Positions 58,072 through 64,000 of a stretch of DNA of 64,000 nucleotides are shown in pieces. The DNA is from an uncultured Pelagibacteraceae bacterium (GTDB taxonomy: Bacteria > Pseudomonadota > Alphaproteobacteria > Pelagibacterales > Pelagibacteraceae), in contig CACBYE010000003.1 in NCBI GenBank assembly GCA_902543375.1, positions 1-64,000 of the forward strand. Reading direction: 5' to 3'. The notes below the pieces were generated by a model. It was not told the origin of the DNA. It did no database searches and saw only the letters and a program-made list of their open reading frames with translations. The position numbers and the translations under genes were made by a program. Within the stretch, counting starts at the first letter, position 1. Every line of letters begins with the position of its first letter.

Positions 58072-59235
58072 TCACCGTAGTTTGGATTCAAAATTAAGTA
58101 TTCTAAATTTAATTTTTGCATTTATCGCTGTTTGTTTGTCAGTCTGACTGTCTCCAATTAAAAAAGACTGGCTCATTTTAATACAAAACTCTTCCCTAGC
58201 TTTTTGAATCATTCCAATATTAGGTTTTCTTAGGTTTTTTTGTAATCGATATTTATTCACTTTTGAGTCTTTGAAATATGGTGCAAAATATATTCTATCA
58301 ATATTTCCACCATGTGATCTTATTTTATCTACCATCCAGCTATGTAATTTGAGCACATCCTTTTCCTTATAATATCCTCTGCCAATGCCTGATTGATTTG
58401 TAATTATGAATATATAAAAATTTTTTTTATTATATTTCTTTATAAAGTTGATTATATTTTTCCTCCAAATAAATCTATTTTTCTCAAAAACATATCCTGT
58501 ATCCTTATTAATTACGCCATCTCTATCAAGAAAAAGAGCGGGTTTAGTAAATATCTTATTAATGAATTTCGGTAATTTTTTTAAAGTAGAAATATGCCCC
58601 ATATCAATAAAATCATCAGAATAGACACTTCCAGATATTTTTTTAATTCTAATTAACTTTGTAAATACATCTTTTTCTAAGGAGCCTAATTTAACTAAAT
58701 ATGGTATAATTTTTTTAGACAAAATACATATACCTGAATTAATTAAATTTAATTTTTTATCACTGTCTTGTGTAAGTAATTTTTTTTTATCAAGGCCAAA
58801 GAAGTCGTAACTTCCTCTAATTTTCATTTTCTTAAGTGCAATAAATGCTATTTTTTTACTTTTGTGATAATTGTAAATTAAATCAGATATATTTATATCA
58901 AAAAAAGTGTCTCCGTTACAAAATAAAAAATCTTTTTCTAATTTTTTTCTAGCATGGTACAGGGCCCCTGAAGAACCTAAAAGTTTTTTTTCTTGAATAC
59001 AAAATACCTTTACTCCAAAAAATATCTTATTATGAAATTTTTTTTCAAATAATGAATACTTATAGTGACCCAATAAAATTACTTTTTTAATTCCAAATCG
59101 ACTTAGGTTTTTAATTATATGTTCCAACACAGTAAGATTTTTAACATTTATTAATGGTTTAGGTGTTTTAAGAGTTAACTTTCCAAGCCTCTTACCGTAG
59201 CCACCACAAACTATTACTGCTTGAGTAATACTCAT
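58072..59235 (-). CDS. Fused heptose-1-phosphate guanylyltransferase (HddC-like) and heptose-bisphosphate phosphatase (GmhB-like)
   Basis: A 387-residue bifunctional protein. Residues 1-~225 are a nucleotidyltransferase: VIVCGGYGKRLGKLTLKTPKPLI and LFCNGDTFFDIN. Residues ~230-387 are a HAD phosphatase of the GmhB/HisB type: LFLDRDGVINKDTGY, IFIITNQSGIGRGYY and FLIGDSQTDKQTA. The fusion places steps 3 and 4 of GDP-D-glycero-D-manno-heptose synthesis in one chain. GDP rather than ADP is inferred from the accompanying hddA and Gmd-like genes. One-base gap to the SDR gene downstream of it in coordinates. Confidence 0.87.
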   Translation of the reverse strand: MSITQAVIVCGGYGKRLGKLTLKTPKPLINVKNLTVLEHIIKNLSRFGIKKVILLGHYKYSLFEKKFHNKIFFGVKVFCIQEKKLLGSSGALYHARKKLEKDFLFCNGDTFFDINISDLIYNYHKSKKIAFIALKKMKIRGSYDFFGLDKKKLLTQDSDKKLNLINSGICILSKKIIPYLVKLGSLEKDVFTKLIRIKKISGSVYSDDFIDMGHISTLKKLPKFINKIFTKPALFLDRDGVINKDTGYVFEKNRFIWRKNIINFIKKYNKKNFYIFIITNQSGIGRGYYKEKDVLKLHSWMVDKIRSHGGNIDRIYFAPYFKDSKVNKYRLQKNLRKPNIGMIQKAREEFCIKMSQSFLIGDSQTDKQTAINAKIKFRILNFESKLR

Positions 59236-59236
59236 T

Positions 59237-60181
59237 TTAATAATTGTTTTTATTGTCCCTGAAATTAAAGGTATTAAATAAATTTTTTAGTTCAATGATA
59301 CCATCATCTAAAGATATTGAGGGTCGAAAACCTAATTTTTCGATCTTTTTATTACTAACAAAATAATCTCTTTTATCAGGATCTTTTTTATTTTTAAGAA
59401 GATTAATTTTGATACCTTTAATATTTTTTGTTATTCGTTTTGCTAATTGTAATTTTGTTAAATTCGCATTTGATAATCCTACATTATAGATGTTTCCCTT
59501 CATCTTACTAAAATTTTCTAGTGCAAAGATAAAAGCATTTGCAACATCAATTACGTGAATATAATTTCTTCTAAAATGTGGTTCAAAAATAGTTATTTTT
59601 TTATTTCTTATAGCCATATTAACCAAAAAATTAACCAATAAGTCTGTTCTCATTCTATATGAATAACCAAAAACTGTAGCTAATCTAAATACGATAGAAT
59701 TTCTGTGCCTCAAAATAATTTTTTCTGCTTCAACTTTAGTTCTGCCATATAAAGATATAGGCTTTAAAGGGGATTTTTCATCGCAAAATTTATTTTTATC
59801 TCCTATGCCATACCCAGAATTAGTGTTTGGATAGATTATTTTTTGAGAAGTCTTAAGTTTGGATAGAATAAACTTTACGCATTTATAATTTATTTCTAAG
59901 GTTTTTTTCGGATATTTTGCACATAAAGGAGCACCAACGAGAGCAGCTAAAGGAATAATTATATCATTTTTTCTCAACTCCTTGGTCATTAATTTTTTAT
60001 CTCTAACATCACCGTTTATGAATTTAAAATTATTTTTTACAAAAAGATGAGATAAAGAAATTTTATTAAATTCTAAAATATCAATGACAGTCACATCATA
60101 ACCTAAATACACTAATTTGGTTGTTAAAATAGAGCCTAGGTAGCCAGCACCACCGGTTATAAGTATTTTTTGTTTTTTCAT
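59237..60181 (-). CDS. NAD-dependent epimerase/dehydratase (extended SDR)
   Basis: A 314-residue SDR: ILITGGAGYLGSILTTKLVYLG, PLAALVGAPLCAKYP, PNTNSGYGIGD and the intact catalytic YGRTK. IEKLGFRPSISLDDGI at the C-terminus is typical. It lies between the Gmd-like gene and the HddC-GmhB fusion. It is a candidate epimerase or reductase for the heptose nucleotide. It is the closest match in the window to the Lys-lacking SDR at 34961. Confidence 0.85.
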   Translation of the reverse strand: MKKQKILITGGAGYLGSILTTKLVYLGYDVTVIDILEFNKISLSHLFVKNNFKFINGDVRDKKLMTKELRKNDIIIPLAALVGAPLCAKYPKKTLEINYKCVKFILSKLKTSQKIIYPNTNSGYGIGDKNKFCDEKSPLKPISLYGRTKVEAEKIILRHRNSIVFRLATVFGYSYRMRTDLLVNFLVNMAIRNKKITIFEPHFRRNYIHVIDVANAFIFALENFSKMKGNIYNVGLSNANLTKLQLAKRITKNIKGIKINLLKNKKDPDKRDYFVSNKKIEKLGFRPSISLDDGIIELKNLFNTFNFRDNKNNY

Positions 60182-60260
60182 AAAAGAGGTATAACTCGAT
60201 TAGTATTCTAATTAAATAAGTTTGTAAAAAATTAGAAATATTTTTTTTATTCTAATATTA

Positions 60261-61247
60261 TCATATTTTCTTAGAATTGATTTTTCTCCTATAATTAAGC
60301 AAATCATCCAACGACTCATTTAATTTCATTTTAGGTTTCCATTTAGTATCTTTAAAAAATTTTTTTGAATTTGGTATTTGCAAAGTTACGTCTACTGGAC
60401 GGATCAAAGATTTATCAACTTTTGTCTTGATCTTAATTTTTGAGCGACGAATTAAATCTTTTAAAATTCCTCCCACAGATACAACAGAATTTCCTCCGAT
60501 GTTGTAAATTTCACCTATTTTTCCTTTTTTTGCAACCAACCAATATGCTCTCATTGCATCACTTATACTTATAAAAGTTCTAATACTTTTTAAATTACCA
60601 TGATATAAAAAATTTCCTTTTTTATTTTTTTTTTCTAATTTTGAAATTTGATCAGCAAAACTAGTCTGAAATAAGTTTGTTCTTTTTGGATTTATATAAG
60701 AGAACATTCTTGTTATAATTATTTTTTGTTTATAAACTTTGAAATAAATTTGACTTAGTAGATCTTGATAAACTTTGGATAAAGCATATGGACTAGCAGG
60801 ATTAAACCTCTGGGACTCTTTAATCGGTATATCTTTTTTATTTACTAAACCATAAACTTCTGAGGTACTACATATAATAATTAATGGATTTATTTTACTA
60901 GACCTAATTGCCTCTAATAAATTAATTGTAATTTTATAATTATTATTAATTATTTGCATCGGCTCATCGAAGGATTTTCTTACATCAGCATTTGATGCTA
61001 AATGATATATAAGATCAGGCTTAATTTCATTAATATTTTGCTTAATTTTTTTATAACTCATCAAATCAATTTTCTTAAATTTTATTTTTTTTCGTACTGT
61101 ACTATCAATCATTTCTAATTTTTTTTGATTTCTATAAAAACCATATAATTGGATTTTTTTTTCATATTTGGAAATATATTCTGCTAAATAACTACCTCCA
61201 GATCCTGTAATTCCAGTGATTAAACATTTTTTAAATTTTCTATTCAT
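60261..61247 (-). CDS. GDP-mannose 4,6-dehydratase-like SDR (probable GDP-heptose 4,6-dehydratase)
   Basis: A 328-residue dehydratase of the Gmd/DmhA group: CLITGITGSGGSYLAEYI, YHLASNADVRKSFDEP, CSTSEVYG and catalytic YALSK, followed by TRMFSYINPKR. The glycine loop GSGG replaces the GQDG of classical Gmd. Given hddA and the HddC-GmhB fusion beside it, its substrate is probably GDP-D-glycero-D-manno-heptose rather than GDP-mannose; this is inference. Confidence 0.82.
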   Translation of the reverse strand: MNRKFKKCLITGITGSGGSYLAEYISKYEKKIQLYGFYRNQKKLEMIDSTVRKKIKFKKIDLMSYKKIKQNINEIKPDLIYHLASNADVRKSFDEPMQIINNNYKITINLLEAIRSSKINPLIIICSTSEVYGLVNKKDIPIKESQRFNPASPYALSKVYQDLLSQIYFKVYKQKIIITRMFSYINPKRTNLFQTSFADQISKLEKKNKKGNFLYHGNLKSIRTFISISDAMRAYWLVAKKGKIGEIYNIGGNSVVSVGGILKDLIRRSKIKIKTKVDKSLIRPVDVTLQIPNSKKFFKDTKWKPKMKLNESLDDLLNYRRKINSKKI

Positions 61248-61286
61248 TTCACTAAATTTTTTGTATTTATAATATTTGTATTATTT

Positions 61287-62279
61287 TTAAAAACTTTTAT
61301 AAATAATTTCACTTCCTGCTTCATTTCCCGATATCCTAAAATGGACTTTATTTTTAAGACTTTTTACTAATCTTTTTTGATTTTTTTCATTTTCTGTTAA
61401 AAAAAGAATATATCCTCCACCACCAGCGCCTAAAAGTTTTCCACCAACTGCTCCATTATTAATGCCAAAATTATAGAGTTTTTCTATTTTTGAGTTACTG
61501 ACCATGTGAGATAATTTTTTCTTTATATGCCAGCTTCTATTTAATAATTTACCAATTTCAATTAAGAAATCGTTATTGTTTGACTCTAAAATCTTTTTAG
61601 CTTCTTGGGTAATCTTATTGAGTTCAGACAAATTTTTGAAATTCTTCATAATATTTTTTTGTTTATCTTTTTCAATTGGATCTGCTTTTCGTTGAATACC
61701 TGAAAATACTATTAGGCTATTCTTAAAGATTTTTTTTTTTTTACTTGCTAATATTTTTAATGGTCTGACTCCAACATTTCTCTTGGAATATTTAATTACA
61801 TTGAATCCCCCAAAAGCACTTGAATACTGATCTTGATAACCGACAGACTCTTTGAGCATATTTCTTTCTACATAGATTGCTTTTTCAGATATTTTTTTTT
61901 TACTTAAGTGAATATCATTCCATTCGTGAATAGAGTTTATTAAAGAAACTGTAAAAGCAGAACTAGAGCCTAAGCCAGAAAGACCAGGTATGTCTGAACT
62001 ATGATAAATTTCAAAATTACAATCTGTGATGTTATATTTTTTTAAAATAGCTTTTATACTTGGGTGTCTTACATCAGAAATATTTTTTGGTGTTTCGGTT
62101 TTAAAATATCTCAACCTGTACTTAAAAGGAAACGTTTTCGGTAATTCTCTTATTAATATGTAGCAATATTTATCTATTGCCATTGAAATTGTCATTCCGT
62201 TATATTTATTGAACCAAGTTGGAAAGTCTGTACCACCACCAAATAGTGAAACTCTTAAGGGTGTCTTACATAATATCAT
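61287..62279 (-). CDS. hddA: D-glycero-alpha-D-manno-heptose-7-phosphate kinase (GHMP family)
   Basis: Phosphorylates the alpha anomer at C1 to the 1,7-bisphosphate on the GDP-heptose route. The start CKTPLRVSLFGGGTDFPTWF and the GHMP loop SDIPGLSGLGSSSAFTVSL are typical of HddA-like sugar kinases, with GAVGGKLLGAGGGGYILFL as the third motif. The 330 residues match. It is divergent from the plus-strand SDR gene that starts near 62298-62331. Confidence 0.9.
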   Translation of the reverse strand: MILCKTPLRVSLFGGGTDFPTWFNKYNGMTISMAIDKYCYILIRELPKTFPFKYRLRYFKTETPKNISDVRHPSIKAILKKYNITDCNFEIYHSSDIPGLSGLGSSSAFTVSLINSIHEWNDIHLSKKKISEKAIYVERNMLKESVGYQDQYSSAFGGFNVIKYSKRNVGVRPLKILASKKKKIFKNSLIVFSGIQRKADPIEKDKQKNIMKNFKNLSELNKITQEAKKILESNNNDFLIEIGKLLNRSWHIKKKLSHMVSNSKIEKLYNFGINNGAVGGKLLGAGGGGYILFLTENEKNQKRLVKSLKNKVHFRISGNEAGSEIIYKSF

Positions 62280-62330
62280 TGATTTGTTTTACTTGATTTG
62301 AATAAATTATTAAATATAAATTATATTATT

Positions 62331-63284
62331 TTGAAAGTTAATAAAATCATTATTTTTGGAGCAAGTGGATTTATAGGAAAAAATATTGCTCTAAATTTTA
62401 AAAAAAAATTTAAAAACACAAAAATTATTGGCACTTATTTTAAAAATAAACCTTATGTAAAAGGGATTCGTTTTATAAAGTGTGATCTTAGGAATAAAAA
62501 AAGTGTAGATAAGATATTAAAAAAAGCTGACATAATTATTCAAGCTGCTGCTATTACTTCTGGCGCAAAAGAAATAATCAATAAACCAAATATACACGTA
62601 AGTCAAAATGCAATTATGAACTCTATAGTCACTCAATCTGCTTTTGAAAACTATGTGAAACATGTAATTTTATTTAGCTGCACCTTAATGTATAAATCTT
62701 CAAATAAAGCACTAAGAGAGATTGACTTTAATGCAAATGAAGAGATGTATCCTAATTATTTTGGGGGTGGATGGATGAAAGTATTTGTTGAGAAGCTTGG
62801 GGAGTTTTATTCTCGATTGAATAGAAACAAATATACACTGATAAGACACTCAAATATTTATGGACCTCATGATAAATTTGATTTAGAAAAATCTCATGTT
62901 TTTGGAGCATCTATTAATAAAGTAGTCAATTCTAATAATAATATGCTTACTGTATGGGGTAAGGGTTTGGAGGGTAGAGATTTATTATATATTGATGATC
63001 TTGTGAGATTTGTAGAATTAGCAATAAAAAATCAAAAAAAACAATTCGGACTTTATAATGTTGGCTATGGAAAACTTATAACTATTAATAATCTGGTAAA
63101 AAGAATTATTAGAATTTATGGTAAAAAAATTGATGTTTATAATGATTTATCAAAAAAAAGTTTAAAAAATAGCGTTTTTTTAAATTGTAATAAGGCTTAT
63201 AAAGAGTTGCGATGGAAAAAAAAAATATCTTTAAATCAAGGTATAAAAAAAACTTTAAAATGGTATTTAGAAAATAATAAATGA
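62331..63284 (+). CDS. NAD-dependent SDR, nucleotide-sugar reductase/epimerase-like
   Basis: Rossmann start KIIIFGASGFIGKN, then IIQAAAITSGAKEI, LFSCTLMYKSS and IRHSNIYGPHDKFDLE. The last motif is reminiscent of GDP-fucose synthase (WcaG), which would fit a reductase after the Gmd-like enzyme. The usual YxxxK is altered: the segment reads YFGGGWMKVFVEK, so no Tyr lies four residues before the Lys. No ATG is available; I chose TTG 62331 (MKVNKIIIFG), while TTG 62298 is the other option. It overlaps the next gene by 4 bases. Confidence 0.78.
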   Translation: MKVNKIIIFGASGFIGKNIALNFKKKFKNTKIIGTYFKNKPYVKGIRFIKCDLRNKKSVDKILKKADIIIQAAAITSGAKEIINKPNIHVSQNAIMNSIVTQSAFENYVKHVILFSCTLMYKSSNKALREIDFNANEEMYPNYFGGGWMKVFVEKLGEFYSRLNRNKYTLIRHSNIYGPHDKFDLEKSHVFGASINKVVNSNNNMLTVWGKGLEGRDLLYIDDLVRFVELAIKNQKKQFGLYNVGYGKLITINNLVKRIIRIYGKKIDVYNDLSKKSLKNSVFLNCNKAYKELRWKKKISLNQGIKKTLKWYLENNK

Positions 63285-63814
63285 AAAAAAGTGCAATAAT
63301 TTTATCTGGAAATCTTGTTCAAGATCATGAATTTATCTATCCATTTTATAGGTTATTAGAAGAAGGTTTTAATGTGGAAGTATGTCTGAATGAGGGAAAA
63401 CCTGTAAAAGGAATTCTAGGAACAGATATACCTCCTAATAAAAACCATGCAGTTAAAGATATCAAATCTGTTGACACAAAAAATTACGATTTTTTAGTAA
63501 TACCTGGTGGTGTAAAATCACTCGAAAAAGTTCGTCAAAACAGAGATATAATTAATTTTATATCACAATTTCACAAAGAGAGTAAAATTATTGCATGTAT
63601 TTGCAGCGGTGCCCAATTATTAATATCAGCAAAAATTGTTAAAGGAAAAAAAATATCTGGATACTATAGTATGAAAGATGATATTGAAAATGCAGGAGCA
63701 ATTTATACAGATCTACCAGCAGTAATTGATAGTAAAATAATTACGACTGCTCATTACAAAGACTTGGGTCCATGGATGAAGGCAGCTTTAGATTTGTATT
63801 ATAAAGAAAAATAA
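63281..63814 (+). CDS. DJ-1/PfpI-family protein
   Basis: A 177-residue class-I glutamine-amidotransferase-like fold. The nucleophile elbow is ACICSGAQLL (Cys108), with Glu17 in DHEFIYP as partner and TAHYKDLGPWMKAAL in the usual region of the C-terminal His. Family members include deglycase/hydratase and protease-annotated enzymes; the activity here cannot be assigned. It overlaps the SDR by 4 bases and precedes a cupin gene by 4 bases, so it is part of a sugar-related operon. Confidence 0.83.
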   Translation: MKKSAIILSGNLVQDHEFIYPFYRLLEEGFNVEVCLNEGKPVKGILGTDIPPNKNHAVKDIKSVDTKNYDFLVIPGGVKSLEKVRQNRDIINFISQFHKESKIIACICSGAQLLISAKIVKGKKISGYYSMKDDIENAGAIYTDLPAVIDSKIITTAHYKDLGPWMKAALDLYYKEK

Positions 63815-63818
63815 TTAA

Positions 63819-64000
63819 ATGAAAAACTTTTTAGTAAAAAAGCCATGGGGAGAGGAATATATTATATGTAAGACTAACAAGGCAGCCACTTGGCATTTGA
63901 AAATTAATCCAAGAAAGAAAACCTCACTACATTGTCATCCAAATAAAAAAACAGGTTTTATTCTTCTAGACGGAAAAGTTGAGGTCATGATTGGCTTTTA
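63819..64000 (+). CDS. Cupin-domain protein, partial (phosphomannose isomerase-type)
   Basis: The first 60 residues are present before the window ends. They start MKNFLVKKPWGEEYIICKT; the KPWGEE segment and HCHPNKKTGFILLDGKVEV match the sugar-phosphate-isomerase cupin (mannose-6-phosphate isomerase type II-like). The cupin Glu is replaced by Thr/Gly at the expected place. It may bind or isomerise a sugar nucleotide or phosphate. Confidence 0.7.
   Translation, partial: MKNFLVKKPWGEEYIICKTNKAATWHLKINPRKKTSLHCHPNKKTGFILLDGKVEVMIGF

Larger units (their letters stand above)
32394..64000. other. Hypervariable surface-polysaccharide island (HVR2-like), continues past the right edge
   Basis: From the 5S promoter to the window end almost every gene is a glycosyltransferase, nucleotide-sugar enzyme, amidotransferase or methyltransferase. 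Strand switches occur every one to three genes and AT content is extreme. In Pelagibacter genomes the interval between 23S and 5S is the reported hypervariable region 2, and the gene content here fits. The two departures are a B12-uptake module at 55328-58042 and a scar with two gene remnants at 54023-54755. Confidence 0.85.

Overview
The window looks like a chromosomal segment of a SAR11-clade alphaproteobacterium (Candidatus Pelagibacter or a close relative). The basis is a very AT-rich sequence with long A/T runs, genes packed with overlaps or gaps of a few bases, an alphaproteobacterial gene order (zapA - 5-FCL - ymdB - yebC - ruvC-like - tolQRAB - pal - cpoB - tilS - ftsH - folP - glmM), and a lone 5S rRNA separated from any 23S rRNA by a long block of surface-polysaccharide genes. 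That last arrangement (hypervariable region 2, HVR2) is reported for Pelagibacter genomes. No database search was possible, so the assignment rests on recognition only.

Layout. (1) 1-15048, all minus strand: conserved housekeeping genes for purine, thiamine and folate synthesis, amino-sugar supply, cell division, the Tol-Pal envelope machine, tRNA modification and FtsH proteolysis. (2) 15102-23315, all plus strand: transketolase, GAPDH, PGK and class I aldolase, then thiE, efp, suhB, rpmE, trcR, rpsU and initiator tRNA. (3) 23352-28442: a small, more AT-rich cassette of glycan-type genes (PhyH-like oxygenase, two methyltransferases, a glycosyltransferase, an SDR, a short nucleotide-sugar dehydrogenase) directly after tRNA-fMet. 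(4) 28444-32354, minus strand: 5S rRNA with its own promoter, then rpmJ, a tiny cytochrome oxidase subunit IV, the three-gene proton-translocating transhydrogenase and a transaldolase. (5) 32394-64000: the variable island. It holds about ten glycosyltransferases, an O-antigen ligase/polymerase, a WecA-like initiating transferase, two asparagine-synthetase-like amidotransferases, nucleotide-sugar enzymes and methyltransferases, with frequent strand switches, and it runs off the right edge.

Within the island two sub-systems stand out. One is a GDP-heptose route (gmhA, hddA, a fused guanylyltransferase-phosphatase, a Gmd-like dehydratase and SDR partners), predicted to make a GDP-(6-deoxy)-heptose. 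Embedded in it is a vitamin B12 module: a cobalamin riboswitch with a recognisable promoter, a BtuB-type TonB-dependent receptor and a DUF6580-type membrane protein, with gmhA close behind on the same strand. A scar at 54023-54755 joins the 3' remnant of an SGNH hydrolase gene to the 3' remnant of an ABC exporter gene, a sign of recent island turnover.

Other points of note are an ATT start codon on rpsU, a GAPDH whose cofactor-binding site looks NADP-type, a phage-like RuvC at the ruvC position with no ruvA, ruvB or ybgC beside it, and an initiator tRNA with a variant anticodon stem.
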